Shown here piece after piece: positions 25,119 through 35,439 of a stretch of 64,000 bases of DNA. The position numbers were made by a program, and so were the translations under genes. Under the pieces are notes generated by a model that was given only the letters and a program-made list of their open reading frames with translations, was not told the DNA's origin and made no database searches. Each line of letters starts with the position of its first letter. Within the stretch, counting starts at the first letter, position 1. Origin of the DNA: Nocardia amamiensis (GTDB taxonomy: Bacteria > Actinomycetota > Actinomycetes > Mycobacteriales > Mycobacteriaceae); contig NZ_JADLQX010000008.1 of NCBI RefSeq assembly GCF_015477605.1, positions 1-64,000 of the forward strand. Direction: 5' to 3'.

Positions 25119-25305
25119 ATTCGGGCGGAGTCCGTCCGAAGCTGCGCCGGACGAGCGGAGGCTGAGGTCGCCGCAGATAGGGCGCTGTCGGACGGAGTCC
25201 GTCTGAACCCGCGCCGGACGAGCGGAGGCTGAGGTCGCCGCAGATAGGGCGCTGTCGGACGGAGTCCGTCTGAACCCGCGCCGGACGAGCGGAGGCGAGG
25301 TCGCC
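25119..25305. repeat. Intergenic ~67-bp repeat, locus B (inverted relative to A, C)
   Basis: GCGCCGGACGAGCGGAGG starts at 25144, 25211 and 25278, an exact 67-base period. The units contain GTCGCCGCAGATAGGGCGCT and GGACGGAGTCCGTC, and a partial unit precedes them. The reverse complement matches the units at 6424-6630 and 50592-50780. It lies just ahead of the M18 peptidase gene. Units 1 and 2 are nearly identical, suggesting recent duplication. Confidence 0.75.
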
Positions 25306-25321
25306 GCCTAGGATCGCAGGC

Positions 25322-26620
25322 ATGCCCGTTTCCACCACCGCAGCCACGGCCGCCGGGCTGTGCGCGTTCATCGATGCGTCTCCGTCGCCGTTCCACGTCT
25401 GTCGCACGGTCGCCGCAGAATTGGACACGCGCGGGTTCAGCAGGCTGGCCGAATCGGAGCCCTGGCCCTCGGGGAGCCCGGGCAGGCACTACGTGGTGCG
25501 CGGCGGATCGCTGGTCGCCTGGGCGGCCGGAGACGACTCGAGCGCGACCTCGTTCCGTGTGGTCGGCGCGCACACCGACAGCCCCAACCTGCGCGTCAAG
25601 CAGCACCCGGACCTGACTTCGGCCGGCTGGCAGCTGGTCGGCCTGGAACCGTACGGCGGCGCGTGGCTGAACTCCTGGCTGGATCGCGAGCTGGGCGTCT
25701 CCGGGCGGTTGAGCGTGCGCGAGGGAAACAGGATGCGGGAACGCCTGGTTCGCATCGATGAACCGATCCTGCGGGTGCCGCAGCTGGCCATCCACCTGTC
25801 CGAGGACCGCAAGGGCGTCACCCTGGACCCACAGCGGCACGTCAACGCGGTCTGGGGTGTCGGGTCCGAGTCCGGCGCGTTCCTCGATTTCGTCGCCGCG
25901 CACGCCGAGGTCGACCCGGGCGAGGTGCTCGGCTGGGAGCTGATGACCCACGACTTGACGCCGAGCAGACTGGTCGGCCGGGACCAAGATCTGGTCAGCG
26001 CGCCGCGCCTGGACAACCAGGGCACCTGCTTCGCAGGCCTGCAGGCATTTCTGGCCGCGATCGAGCAGCCGGGCGCGGCGGTCCCGGTACTGGCCATGTT
26101 CGACCACGAGGAGGTCGGCAGCCAGTCCGATCGCGGTGCGCAGTCGGATCTGCTGCCCGCCGTGCTGGAGCGGATCGTGCTCGCCCGAGGCGGCGGACGC
26201 GCCGACTACCTTGCCGCGCTGGCCGGTTCGGTGTGCGCGTCCGGTGATATGGCGCACGCCACCCATCCCAACTATCCGGAGCGGCACGAGCCCGCGCATC
26301 GGATCGAGGTGAACGGCGGGCCGGTGCTCAAGGTCAACCAGAACCTGCGCTACGCCACCGACGCCACCGGCGCGGGCGCGTTCGCGCTGGCCTGCGCACA
26401 GGCCGGAGTTCCCTTGCAGCGCTATGTGCATCGCGCCGATCTGCCCTGCGGCTCCACGATCGGGCCGATGACCGCGGCGCGCACCGGCATGCCGACCGTC
26501 GACGTCGGCGCGCCGCAGCTGGCGATGCATTCGGCGCGCGAACTGATGGGCGCGTCCGACGTTCCGGCCTATGCCGCGGCGCTGGCCGCCTTCCTGACGC
26601 CCGAGGCCACCGGGCGGTAG
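25322..26620 (+). CDS. pepC: M18-family aspartyl aminopeptidase
   Basis: This 432-residue M18 metallopeptidase is the same family as Rv0800 (annotated pepC). Metal and active-site motifs are [46 protein letters not shown] and the C-terminal [13 protein letters not shown]. It removes N-terminal, often acidic, residues from peptides. It begins with ATG just after the repeat array. Its last 52 bases overlap the converging GT87 gene. Confidence 0.9.
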   Translation: MPVSTTAATAAGLCAFIDASPSPFHVCRTVAAELDTRGFSRLAESEPWPSGSPGRHYVVRGGSLVAWAAGDDSSATSFRVVGAHTDSPNLRVKQHPDLTSAGWQLVGLEPYGGAWLNSWLDRELGVSGRLSVREGNRMRERLVRIDEPILRVPQLAIHLSEDRKGVTLDPQRHVNAVWGVGSESGAFLDFVAAHAEVDPGEVLGWELMTHDLTPSRLVGRDQDLVSAPRLDNQGTCFAGLQAFLAAIEQPGAAVPVLAMFDHEEVGSQSDRGAQSDLLPAVLERIVLARGGGRADYLAALAGSVCASGDMAHATHPNYPERHEPAHRIEVNGGPVLKVNQNLRYATDATGAGAFALACAQAGVPLQRYVHRADLPCGSTIGPMTAARTGMPTVDVGAPQLAMHSARELMGASDVPAYAAALAAFLTPEATGR

Positions 26621-27894
26621 GTGGCCACCGCGAAGACGAACACCGCGAAAGTCGCGAGCACGTAACCGCTTCCGATCACCTGCTGCCACCAGGCCCAATC
26701 CAGTTCGCGATCGCGCGAATGCGGCAACAACCAGTGCGGACCGATCAGGAACAGCAGAGTGCACGCCGCGACCGCGCCGATCACCCGCGGGCTGCGCGCG
26801 CCGCGCACCATGCGGTCGGCGGTGATCACCAGCGCGGGCGCGATCCACACCCAGTGATGCGACCAGGACACCGGCGAGACCAACAGAATCGCCGCGGCGT
26901 TGACCAGCAGCGCCGCGACGGTCGCGCCGGCGTCGATCAGCCTGCGCATCCACACCGCGGCGAGCGCGACCGCGACCAGTGACAACGAGATCCACAGCAG
27001 GGTGGCCACGGAATCATCGACGCCCAGACGGAAGGTCATGCCTTTGATGGACTGATTGCCCGCGAAATAGGGCGGCCCGATCCGGCCGGTATCGGCGAGT
27101 GTGGTGAACCAGTAGTCCACGGAATCGCTGGGGAACAGCAGGAATCCGAGGCCGACCGCCGCGATCGCGGAGACCACCAGCGTGCCCGCGGCCTTCCAGT
27201 CCCTGCGCAGCAGGAAGTACAGCAGATAACCCGCGGGGATCAGCTTCACCGACACCGCGATGCCGATCAGCATGCCGCGCGGCCAGAACGGCTTGCGTAC
27301 CAGGCAGTCCAGCGCGATGGCGGCCATCAGCACCAGGTTGACCTGGCCGAAGCCGAAGGTCTGGCGGACCGGTTCGAAGAACTGCGCCACCGCCACCGCG
27401 CCGATCACCAGGGTGAGCACACTCGGTCGGGACAGCTCGGGACGCAGGCGAACCAGCACCAACCACAGCGCGATTCCCAGGCTCGCCACCGACGTGGCCG
27501 TTACCAGCACCTCGGCGACCGTCAGCGGCATCAGGGCCAGCGGCGCGAAGAACAAGGCGGCCAGCGGGGGATAGGTGAACGGCAGTCCGATGCCCTCGAC
27601 CGGCGGCATCGGGCCGTACAGCTCGCCGCCGTCCAACCACACCCGGGCGCCGTTGCGATAGACCTGCAGATCGATGTAGCCGTGCCACCAGTGCGCTACC
27701 AGGGACACGGTCGCCGATACCGCGAATAGGGCGATGGCGGCAATCAGCCAGCGCACTTGCGGCGAGGACAGGTTCGGCACGCGCTCGGGCGCGGCTGGAG
27801 AATCTCCGTTCCGGAACCGCGTGGCGGCTGATCGCCCACCCGTATTCGCGACCCCCGATCCTTCGTTCACCGGCTCAGAGTAGCCGGTGCGCAC
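26569..27894 (-). CDS. GT87 polyprenyl-phosphate mannosyltransferase-like membrane protein
   Basis: The 441-residue GT87/DUF2029 integral membrane protein has about ten membrane segments. A cytoplasmic N-terminus of some 45 residues precedes the first helix ([20 protein letters not shown]). The first loop contains [20 protein letters not shown] with the conserved Asp, as in actinobacterial mannosyl- and arabinosyltransferases using polyprenyl-phosphate sugars. A role in PIM/lipomannan or arabinan assembly is inferred from the family. The 3' end overlaps the M18 gene antisense (26569-26620). An alternative start (Val near residue 9) is possible. Confidence 0.82.
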   Translation of the reverse strand: MRTGYSEPVNEGSGVANTGGRSAATRFRNGDSPAAPERVPNLSSPQVRWLIAAIALFAVSATVSLVAHWWHGYIDLQVYRNGARVWLDGGELYGPMPPVEGIGLPFTYPPLAALFFAPLALMPLTVAEVLVTATSVASLGIALWLVLVRLRPELSRPSVLTLVIGAVAVAQFFEPVRQTFGFGQVNLVLMAAIALDCLVRKPFWPRGMLIGIAVSVKLIPAGYLLYFLLRRDWKAAGTLVVSAIAAVGLGFLLFPSDSVDYWFTTLADTGRIGPPYFAGNQSIKGMTFRLGVDDSVATLLWISLSLVAVALAAVWMRRLIDAGATVAALLVNAAAILLVSPVSWSHHWVWIAPALVITADRMVRGARSPRVIGAVAACTLLFLIGPHWLLPHSRDRELDWAWWQQVIGSGYVLATFAVFVFAVATYRPVASGVRKAASAAA

Positions 27895-28142
27895 CGCTGC
27901 TCAGCTGGTCCACCCGGGTGGCGGCACCACACCCGGAAATCCCTCGTGCGGACGCTCCTGCGCGCCGTTGGCGCCGCCGTGGCGGCCTCACCTGCGTTGC
28001 CGCTACCCACTGCCTTTAGACTTACACCCAGGCATCTCGCCGCAACCCAGTGACAACGCTCGTCGCTTCGCTGAGTTCGCCCACCCCGCCGGCTCCGCCG
28101 GCTTGCCGACCCCCTGCCCGGCCGAAAGGACCCTGGTACCTC

Positions 28143-30437
28143 GTGACTCCGCAGGTCGACACCGTCAGCGCAGCCGCAGCAAACCCCGATGTGCCGCAAC
28201 CCTACAAAGAACTCGGCCTCAAGGACGACGAGTACGCCCGCATCAAGGAGATCCTCGGCCGCAGGCCGACCGATGCCGAACTGGCGATGTACTCCGTGAT
28301 GTGGAGCGAGCACTGCTCCTACAAGTCCTCGAAGGTGCACCTGCGCTACTTCGGCCAGACCACCACCGACGAGATGCGCGAGTCCATGCTCGCGGGCATC
28401 GGTGAGAACGCGGGCGTGGTGGACGTCGGCGACGGATGGGCGGTCACCTTCAAGGTGGAAAGCCACAACCACCCTTCCTACGTCGAGCCGTACCAGGGCG
28501 CCGCCACCGGCGTCGGCGGCATCGTGCGCGACATCATGGCGATGGGCGCGCGTCCGATCGCGGTGATGGACCAATTGCGGTTCGGCGCGGCGGACGCGGA
28601 CGACACCCGTCGCGTGGTGGACGGCGTGGTGCGCGGCGTCGGCGGCTACGGCAACTCGCTCGGCCTGCCCAACGTCGGCGGCGAGACCGTATTCGACGCC
28701 TCCTACCAGGGCAATCCGCTGGTGAACGCGCTGTGCGCCGGCGTGATGCGGGTCGAGGACCTGCACTTGGCCTTCGCCTCCGGCACCGGCAACAAGATCG
28801 TGTTGTTCGGCGCGCGCACCGGGCTGGACGGCATCGGCGGCGTGTCGGTGCTTGCCTCGGACACCTTCTCCGGCGACGAGTCCGGCACCGGCCGCAAGAA
28901 GCTGCCCTCGGTGCAGGTCGGCGACCCGTTCACCGAGAAGGTGCTCATCGAGTGCTGTCTCGAGCTGTACGCGGCGAAGCTGGTGGTCGGCATCCAGGAC
29001 CTGGGCGGCGCCGGATTGTCCTGCGCCACTTCCGAGCTCGCGGCCGCCGGGGACGGCGGCATGCACATCGAGCTGGACCAGGTGCCGCTGCGCGCGGCCA
29101 ATATGACCCCCGCCGAGGTGCTCTCCAGCGAATCGCAGGAGCGCATGTGCGCGGTGGTCACGCCCGAGAACGTGGACGCGTTCATGGCCGTGTGCCGCAA
29201 GTGGGACGTGCTGGCCACGGTGATCGGCGAGGTTACCGACGGCGACCGGCTGGTGGTCACCTGGCACGGCGAGACCGTGGTGGACGTGCCGCCGCGCACC
29301 GTCGCGCACGAGGGCCCGGTGTACGAGCGCCCGGTCGCGCGCCCCGACGAGCAGGACGCGCTGATCGCCGACACCCCCGACCGGCTGGACCGGCCGAAGA
29401 CCGCAGGCGAACTGCGCGACACCCTGCTGAAGATGATCTCCAGCCCGCAGCTGTGCAGCCGCAAGTGGATCACCGAGCAGTACGACCGCTACGTGCGCGG
29501 CAACACCGTCCTGGCCGAGCACGCCGACGCGGGCGTCATCCGGATCGACGAGGAGACCGGCCGGGGCATCGCGCTGGCCACCGACGCGTCCGGCCGCTAC
29601 ACCAAGCTGGACCCCTACACCGGCGCGCAGCTCGCGCTGGCCGAGGCGTACCGCAACGTGGCCACCACCGGCGCCACGCCGAAGGCCGTCACCAACTGCC
29701 TGAACTTCGGTTCGCCGGAGGACCCGGGCGTGATGTGGCAGTTCCAGCAGGCGGTGCGCGGCCTCGCGGACGGCTGCGTGGCGCTCGGCATCCCGGTGAC
29801 CGGCGGCAACGTCAGCTTCTACAACCAGACCGGCCAGACCGCGATCCTGCCGACCCCGGTGGTCGGCGTGCTCGGCGTGCTCGACGACGTGCACCGCCGC
29901 ATCCCGACCGGGCTGGGCCTGGAACCGGGCGAGACGCTGATCCTGCTCGGCGAGACGCACGACGAGTTCGGCGGTTCGATCTGGTCGCAGGTCGAGCACG
30001 ACCATCTCGGCGGGGTCCCGCCGAAGGTCGATTTCGCCCGCGAGCAGTTGCTCGCCGAGGTGCTCAGCGCCGGTTCCCGCGACGGCATGATCAGTGCGGC
30101 GCACGACCTGTCCGAGGGCGGCCTCGCCCAGGCCGTGGTCGAGGCCGTGCTCGCCGGTGAGACCGGTTGCCGCATCCTGCTCCCCGAGGGCGCCGACCCG
30201 TTCGTGATGCTGTTCTCCGAGTCGGCGGGGCGGGTGCTGGTCGCCGTGCCGCGCTCGGAGGAGACCAGGTTCACCCGCATGTGCACGGCGCGCGAGTTGC
30301 CGTGGGTGCGCATCGGCGTGGTCGACCAGGGCTCGGATTCGGTTGAGGTGCAGGGCCACTTCTCGATCGCCATGGACGAATTGCGCGCCGCCCACGAGGG
30401 CACGCTGCCGAAGCTGTTCGGCGCGGGCGCGGTCTGA
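28143..30437 (+). CDS. purL: FGAM synthase large subunit PurL (small type)
   Basis: This 764-residue PurL of the PurS/PurQ-dependent type uses ATP and ammonia to convert FGAR to [42 protein letters not shown] and [14 protein letters not shown] are diagnostic. The chosen start is GTG 28143 ([10 protein letters not shown]), with AAAGGA 12 bases upstream; the open frame extends to 28050 without family similarity. TAGACT at 28015-28020 may be a -10 element. Purine-level control cannot be read from the 248-base leader. Confidence 0.96.
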   Translation: MTPQVDTVSAAAANPDVPQPYKELGLKDDEYARIKEILGRRPTDAELAMYSVMWSEHCSYKSSKVHLRYFGQTTTDEMRESMLAGIGENAGVVDVGDGWAVTFKVESHNHPSYVEPYQGAATGVGGIVRDIMAMGARPIAVMDQLRFGAADADDTRRVVDGVVRGVGGYGNSLGLPNVGGETVFDASYQGNPLVNALCAGVMRVEDLHLAFASGTGNKIVLFGARTGLDGIGGVSVLASDTFSGDESGTGRKKLPSVQVGDPFTEKVLIECCLELYAAKLVVGIQDLGGAGLSCATSELAAAGDGGMHIELDQVPLRAANMTPAEVLSSESQERMCAVVTPENVDAFMAVCRKWDVLATVIGEVTDGDRLVVTWHGETVVDVPPRTVAHEGPVYERPVARPDEQDALIADTPDRLDRPKTAGELRDTLLKMISSPQLCSRKWITEQYDRYVRGNTVLAEHADAGVIRIDEETGRGIALATDASGRYTKLDPYTGAQLALAEAYRNVATTGATPKAVTNCLNFGSPEDPGVMWQFQQAVRGLADGCVALGIPVTGGNVSFYNQTGQTAILPTPVVGVLGVLDDVHRRIPTGLGLEPGETLILLGETHDEFGGSIWSQVEHDHLGGVPPKVDFAREQLLAEVLSAGSRDGMISAAHDLSEGGLAQAVVEAVLAGETGCRILLPEGADPFVMLFSESAGRVLVAVPRSEETRFTRMCTARELPWVRIGVVDQGSDSVEVQGHFSIAMDELRAAHEGTLPKLFGAGAV

Positions 30438-30442
30438 ACGCC

Positions 30443-30488
30443 CACCTGGGCGGGCCTGGACCCCTCGTTTGCCGGGCCCGCCCAGGTG
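30443..30488. terminator. Bidirectional hairpin after purL
   Basis: CACCTGGGCGGGCC (30443-30456) pairs perfectly with GGCCCGCCCAGGTG (30475-30488), a 14-bp stem six bases after the purL stop and before the converging small membrane gene. Confidence 0.7.
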
Positions 30489-30495
30489 CGCGTGG

Positions 30496-30786
30496 TCAGG
30501 CGACGGATATGAACGGATCGTGCTCGGCGAGCAGCTTTTCCATCCGCGCCTGGTCGATGCGACCGTGAATGGTCGCCGCTTCGTGCTGGTCGCGAACCAC
30601 TTTCGCGAGCGTGAACGTGCTCGTGACCAGGAACAGGACCGACATCGCCAGGAATCCGCGCTGCCAGATGTCCAGGGGCAGGGCGAAGATGCCGATGCCG
30701 ACCCCGATGAAGCTGACGCCGAAGGCGATCGCGGCTTGCGCGACGAAAGCCGCGGTGGCTTTCGGGCGTGCGTTCGGTGTGCTCAT
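30496..30786 (-). CDS. YiaA/YiaB-family two-helix membrane protein
   Basis: The 96-residue protein has two membrane helices (AFVAQAAIAFGVSFIGVGIG, then WQRGFLAMSVLFLVTSTFTL) and a cytoplasmic tail VVRDQHEAATIHGRID, matching the YiaA/B two-helix family of unknown function. The start at ATG 30786 fits the family; the frame runs to 30831. No clear ribosome site precedes it, so a leaderless mRNA is possible. Confidence 0.78.
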   Translation of the reverse strand: MSTPNARPKATAAFVAQAAIAFGVSFIGVGIGIFALPLDIWQRGFLAMSVLFLVTSTFTLAKVVRDQHEAATIHGRIDQARMEKLLAEHDPFISVA

Positions 30787-30973
30787 GGTTAGGAAGTCTG
30801 CGGATCGCGCCGTCCCCGCGCCCCCGTACAACTACTCGAGCGGACTGGGTAGTTGCCATGGGCGCTCTCGATTCCGGGCTCTCGGCAATCCTTCGGCGTG
30901 ATCCGCGCCGGCTCCGCCGGTGTTCCGTCGGGCGACGCGCCGGGTCGTCGGTGGCGACCGCCATACTGATCGA

Positions 30974-32707
30974 ATGCTGGAGACCGCCGGGACCATGCGG
31001 AGGCTGCGTACGCGCACCGTCGCGGTCGTCCGGCGCGCCGAGGAGATCATCGACCTGAACTACGTCGGCCTGGTGGTGGCGACGGTGTTCTTCGCGCTGT
31101 CGGTGACGCCGTCGTTGCTGCCGCGTGACTGGCTGTTCCAGGGCTTGATCAGTGGAATCAACGCCGCGATCGGGTACGGGGCCGGCTGCTTGCTGGAGTG
31201 GCTGTTCCGGCTGTGGGTGCGTCCGCGGCTGAAGTTCTCCCCACCGCCCACCTGGGTGCGCTACGCGGCGAAGTCGGTCATCCTGTTCACCGCCGCGCTG
31301 AGTGCAGCCCTCATGCTGGTGCAATCGGCGCGGTGGCAGCGCGAGATCACCGCGCTGATGGGGATGGCGGGCACCACCACCCCCGCCTACCTGCGTACCG
31401 GGCTGCTCAGCGTGGCGGTCGGCGCTGCGGTGGTCGCGGTGTACCGCACGGTGCGGGAGATCATCCTTTTCCTGGCTCGCCTGCTCAATCGGTGGGTGCG
31501 GGTGCCGCGCGAGCTGGCGCCGGCCGCCGGGTTCCTCGTTCTGGTGCTGCTCGCGGTCACGATCTTCAACGGTGTGGCGGTGCAGGCGTTCTTCGCGGTG
31601 GCGAACTCGGCGTTCAGCGTGCGCAACGACCACACCTCGGTGAACGCGGTTCAGCCGCAGCAACCGGAGCGCTCCGGCAGCCCGGCCTCGCTGGCGAAAT
31701 GGGAGACCCTCGGGTTCGAGGGCCGGTGGTTCGTCTCGCACGGTCCCACCGCCAGCCGTATCGCCTCGGTCACCGGCCGCCCGGCGAAAGAACCGATCCG
31801 GGCCTACGTGGGGCTGGAGTCGGTTGACGGCGATGAGGAACCGGCCGAGCTGGCGGTGGCCGAGCTCGAGCGGACCGGGGCGTTCGACCGGCAGGTGCTC
31901 GTCGTGGTCACCACCACCGGAACCGGCTGGGTGAACTCGCTCGCCGCCGCGGCGATCGAGTACATGTACGACGGCGATACCGCCATCGTGGCCACGCAGT
32001 ACTCGTACCTGCCGAGCGTGCTGTCGTTCCTGGCCGACCGCGGCAAGGCCGCGGCGGCGGGCAAGGACTTGTTCGACGCGGTGTACCAGCACTGGACCGC
32101 GCGTCCGCCGCAGCAGCGACCCAAATTGCTCGTGTACGGGGAGAGTCTGGGCTCGCAGGGGTCCGAGGCGGCGTTCGACGGGCTGGCCGATCTGCGGGCC
32201 AAGGTAGACGGGGCGCTGTGGGTCGGCCCGCCGAATTCCAACCGGCTGTGGCAGCAGTTCGTCGAGCGCCGCGATCCCGGTTCGGACGAGGTCGAGCCGG
32301 TGTACGCGGACGGGCTCGTGGTCCGGTTCGCCTCCGACGCCGCCGACTTGGCGCGGCCCACCTCGGAATGGCGGCCGCCGCGCATCGCCTATCTGCAGCA
32401 CGCGTCCGACCCGATCGTTTGGTGGTCGACGGATCTGATTTTCTCGCAACCGGATTGGCTGTCCGAGCCGCGCGGCTCGGACGTGTCCTCGCAGATGCGC
32501 TGGTGGCCGTTCGTCACCTTCTGGCAGGTCGCCGCCGACCTCACCAACGCGCAGGGCGTCACCGACGGACACGGGCACCGCTACGGCAGCCTGGTGCTGG
32601 ACGGTTGGGCGGCCATCGCGGCGCCACCGGACTGGACCGCGGAGAGGTCCGAACGCATTCGTTCCGAGGTCGAGGTCACGGAGGAATACGAGCGGACGAC
32701 CAAGTGA
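30974..32707 (+). CDS. Membrane-anchored alpha/beta-hydrolase (PF10081 type)
   Basis: The 577-residue protein has an N-terminal membrane domain of about five helices (residues 25-190) and a C-terminal alpha/beta-hydrolase domain. The likely nucleophile is in VYGESLGSQGSEAAF, the fold typical of actinobacterial DUF2319/Abhydrolase_9 proteins. It probably acts on a lipid or ester at the outer face of the membrane; the substrate is unknown. The start at ATG 30974 is uncertain, with an alternative at 30920. The stop overlaps the next gene (GTGA), indicating coupling with the CPBP protease-like gene. Confidence 0.82.
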   Translation: MLETAGTMRRLRTRTVAVVRRAEEIIDLNYVGLVVATVFFALSVTPSLLPRDWLFQGLISGINAAIGYGAGCLLEWLFRLWVRPRLKFSPPPTWVRYAAKSVILFTAALSAALMLVQSARWQREITALMGMAGTTTPAYLRTGLLSVAVGAAVVAVYRTVREIILFLARLLNRWVRVPRELAPAAGFLVLVLLAVTIFNGVAVQAFFAVANSAFSVRNDHTSVNAVQPQQPERSGSPASLAKWETLGFEGRWFVSHGPTASRIASVTGRPAKEPIRAYVGLESVDGDEEPAELAVAELERTGAFDRQVLVVVTTTGTGWVNSLAAAAIEYMYDGDTAIVATQYSYLPSVLSFLADRGKAAAAGKDLFDAVYQHWTARPPQQRPKLLVYGESLGSQGSEAAFDGLADLRAKVDGALWVGPPNSNRLWQQFVERRDPGSDEVEPVYADGLVVRFASDAADLARPTSEWRPPRIAYLQHASDPIVWWSTDLIFSQPDWLSEPRGSDVSSQMRWWPFVTFWQVAADLTNAQGVTDGHGHRYGSLVLDGWAAIAAPPDWTAERSERIRSEVEVTEEYERTTK

Positions 32708-33351
32708 CCGGAGCGCGCCTCGCGAGAACGGTTGTGGCCGTGGCACTTCCGATCGCATGGAGCAACCTGGTCCTGCCCCGCCTCGGGCTCGGGGTGCGCG
32801 GCCGCACCGCCGCCAATGCCGGTTTCGCCACCGGATACGCGCTCGCGCTGCGCGACGGGACGAACTGGTATTCACGGGGCGGTCTGCGCTACGGGCTGCT
32901 CGCCGCTTCGGCAGTCGCGGCCAGTTATGGTGCCACACTTGCTTTTCCGGCGGTGCGACGGCGGATGGGTGCGCTCGGCGACCGAAGTCCCGAGGTATCG
33001 ACGGTGGAGTGGGTGGCCGTGCACATCCCGGTCGGCACGGTGTACACCGAAGAGGTCATCTTCCGCGGCACGCTGGATCCCATCGCGGACAAGGCATTCG
33101 GCCCGCGCGCGGGCGTGCTGCTCAGCGCGGCGGCCTTCGGCCTCTGGCACATCACACCGGCGCGTGTGGCGGGCGACAGCGTGCCCGCCACCATCGCCGT
33201 GACCACGGCAGGCGGCCTCGTCTTCGGCGGGTTGCGCCACCGCACCGCGGACGCCGTCGCACCGGCACTGTTGCACCTGGCCATGAATGTGGGCGGAGCG
33301 CTCACCCCGCGCCTGGCGCGCCGCCTCGGGGCATCCTTCGGCGAACGCTGA
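32704..33351 (+). CDS. CPBP-family intramembrane protease-like protein
   Basis: The 215-residue membrane protein has the CPBP (Abi/Rce1-like) motifs: TEEVIFRGTL with the Glu-Glu pair and Arg, FGLWHITPAR, and a last His in LLHLAMNVGG. Such proteins are glutamate-type intramembrane proteases. The start is GTG 32704, overlapping the upstream stop by four bases, so it is coupled to the hydrolase gene. It may process or protect an envelope component, which is inference only. Confidence 0.84.
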   Translation: MTGARLARTVVAVALPIAWSNLVLPRLGLGVRGRTAANAGFATGYALALRDGTNWYSRGGLRYGLLAASAVAASYGATLAFPAVRRRMGALGDRSPEVSTVEWVAVHIPVGTVYTEEVIFRGTLDPIADKAFGPRAGVLLSAAAFGLWHITPARVAGDSVPATIAVTTAGGLVFGGLRHRTADAVAPALLHLAMNVGGALTPRLARRLGASFGER

Positions 33352-33365
33352 CCGCACCACCAGGG

Positions 33366-33694
33366 TCGGTCGTGCTCGGCATGTCGCCACGGCACCGGTC
33401 GGTGGAGTGGGATGCCGCGCCGGGTATGGCGGCCAGCCGAACCGATGCCAGCGATTCCGCATCCACTGATCGGCAGCTGCCGCGCCGAGCTCGACCGAAT
33501 CGGGGTCGGCCCCACTCTGCTCGCCGCGACCCGGTGCGGAGCTGAGCGCTCGCGCTTTCGGTCGTGCTCGGCACGCCGCCGCGGCACTAGTCGGTGGAGT
33601 CGGTTGCTACGCCGAGTGTGGCGGCCAGCCGAACCGAGGCCGGATTGCGCCCTCGACCGGTGGGCGGCTGCCTGGTCGAGCTCGACCGAATCGG
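33366..33694. repeat. Imperfect tandem duplication, ~192-bp period
   Basis: TCGGTCGTGCTCGGCA begins at 33366 and 33558, and GAGCTCGACCGAATCGG recurs at 33487 and 33678, giving two diverged copies about 192 bases apart. Shared inner words include TCGGTGGAGT and GGCGGCCAGCCGAACCGA. This fills most of the 520-base gap between the CPBP gene and the serine hydrolase. No coding frame is convincing. Confidence 0.65.
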
Positions 33695-33793
33695 CTCGGC
33701 AGACCTTGGCTCGTGCCCTCGTCAGGCGCTGGACGCTCCCGTGGCAGTCCAGTGGCCGCATAGCTGACCGGCGGAGGGGCAACACACAGAAGT

Positions 33794-33849
33794 TGCGCAC
33801 ATGGTTCCGATAAGCGTACGGTGTTCGCATAGCGCGAACGATGTGCGCA
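33794..33849. promoter_or_regulatory. Nested inverted repeats before the serine hydrolase
   Basis: An inner repeat, GTTCGC-ATAGC-GCGAAC (33823-33839), is enclosed by TGCGCACAT (33794-33802) and ATGTGCGCA (33841-33849). The inner site resembles IclR- or TetR-type operators. It lies 23-50 bases before the start codon. No regulator gene is adjacent. Confidence 0.55.
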
Positions 33850-33871
33850 TGGAGAGGAATGGAGCGGAGCG

Positions 33872-35332
33872 ATGTCGAACGTGATGAGCTGGGACGAGGC
33901 CGGCGCGTGGAAGGTCAGCGGGAGCTGGGGGAGCACGGATTCGGCCGGGCGCCGGTTCTCCGTGGCGCACTGGCAGGCGCGGCTGGACGAACTGCGGGCC
34001 GAACATCACGTGCCGGGCGCGTCGCTGGCGGTGCTGGTCGACGGGAAGGTCTACGAGCTCGCCAGCGGCGTCCTGCATCGCGGGACCGGCGTGCCGGTGA
34101 CCACCGACTCGGTGTTCCTGTGCGGCTCGATCGCCAAGGTGTACACCGCGACGCTGATCATGCGACTGGTGGACGCGGGCAAGCTCGATCTCGACACGCC
34201 GGTGACGGACGTGCTGCCGGAGTTCGCCACCCCCGACCCGGGGGCGACGGCGACGATCACCATCCGGCAGCTGCTCAGCCACACCGGCGGCGTCACCAAC
34301 GATTTCAACCACGACACCGGGCGAGGCGACGACTGCCTCGCCGCATACGTCCACGCGGCACGGGATGTCGCGCTGGACTGCGCACCCGGGACGGCGATGT
34401 CGTACGGCAGTCTCGGCTACGTGGTGCTCGGTCGCGTCGTCGAGGTGCTCACCGGAAAGACCTGGGACCAGGCGGTGCACGACATGCTCGCCGCGCCACT
34501 CGGGCTCGATCACCTGGTGACGCTGCCCGAGCAGGCGCTGCGGTTCCGCGTCGCGATGAGCCACCTCGGCGCGGCGGGCGTCGACCCGGATCCCGCGCCG
34601 GAGTGGGATGCGATGCCCCGCGGTGTCGCGCCCGCGGCGCGGGTGATCACCTCGGCCGGTGACATGGTCCGTTTCGCTCGCATGCACCTCGACGGCGGGC
34701 GCGCCGCCGACGGCGCCGAGGTGTTGTCGGCCGCCTCCGTCGCCGCCATGCAGCGGCGCGAGGTCGATGTACCCGACAAGTGGACGGTCAGCGCCGACGG
34801 CTGGGGACTCGGGTGGACCCTGTACGACTGGGACGGCGTCAAAGGATTCGGCCACGACGGCGCGGCGATCGGCCAGTACGCCTACCTGCGGGCGGTGCCG
34901 GAAGCGGGGGTCGCGGTGGCGCTGCTGACCAACGGCGGCGGCGCGCGCCAGCTCTACGCGGCCCTGCTGCGCGAACTGCTCGCCGAGTTGGCGGATGTCC
35001 GCATCCCGGACGCGTTCGGCCCGGCCGACCCGCCGGTGGCGGTGGACATCGCGCCGTTCGCCGGCACCTATCGGCGCGCCGGGGTGGTCATCACCGTCAC
35101 CAAGCGCGACGACGGCACCGGGCACATGCTCTACGAGTTCGTCGACGGCATGGCGGGTCTGTCGCCCGCGCTCAGCATGGACCTGACCCCGGTCGCGCCC
35201 GCCGTGTTCGCCGCTTCCGGCGCGGGGCCGTCCTTCAGCGAGGACTACATGCCGGTGGTCTTCGCCACCCTCGCCGACGGCACCGAATGCTGCTACGTCG
35301 GTATGCGCGCCACACCGAAGACGGCCGCCTGA
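33872..35332 (+). CDS. Beta-lactamase-fold serine hydrolase
   Basis: The 486-residue protein of the class C beta-lactamase/esterase superfamily has SxxK in CGSIAKVYT, a Tyr motif in MSYGSLGYVVLG and HDG in GFGHDGAAIG near residue 327. A C-terminal beta domain (from about 390, FAGTYRRAGVVITV) resembles the DUF3471-like tail. There is no signal peptide, so a cytoplasmic esterase or peptidase is more likely than an antibiotic-inactivating enzyme. GGAGCGGAGCG precedes the ATG. The upstream region carries nested operators. Confidence 0.84.
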   Translation: MSNVMSWDEAGAWKVSGSWGSTDSAGRRFSVAHWQARLDELRAEHHVPGASLAVLVDGKVYELASGVLHRGTGVPVTTDSVFLCGSIAKVYTATLIMRLVDAGKLDLDTPVTDVLPEFATPDPGATATITIRQLLSHTGGVTNDFNHDTGRGDDCLAAYVHAARDVALDCAPGTAMSYGSLGYVVLGRVVEVLTGKTWDQAVHDMLAAPLGLDHLVTLPEQALRFRVAMSHLGAAGVDPDPAPEWDAMPRGVAPAARVITSAGDMVRFARMHLDGGRAADGAEVLSAASVAAMQRREVDVPDKWTVSADGWGLGWTLYDWDGVKGFGHDGAAIGQYAYLRAVPEAGVAVALLTNGGGARQLYAALLRELLAELADVRIPDAFGPADPPVAVDIAPFAGTYRRAGVVITVTKRDDGTGHMLYEFVDGMAGLSPALSMDLTPVAPAVFAASGAGPSFSEDYMPVVFATLADGTECCYVGMRATPKTAA

Positions 35333-35439
35333 CCCTTCCCCGCAGTCGCCCCGATCTGCGCGCCTTCCCCAGAGCGTGGTGCCGGGCAACTGTGCTGAGC
35401 GGGTCTTGGGTGTCGGGACCGGGAAGTAAGGTCTGCTGG

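Noticed and set aside
25144..25305. Regular repeats suggesting a CRISPR array
   Set aside because: Units are contiguous at 67 bp with no unique spacers, and no cas gene is present.
29819..32938. A 1039-codon open frame on the minus strand opposite purL and the hydrolase gene
   Set aside because: It is a GC-rich shadow frame: composition is Arg/Ala/Gly-dominated, no domain is recognised, and well-supported genes occupy the other strand.
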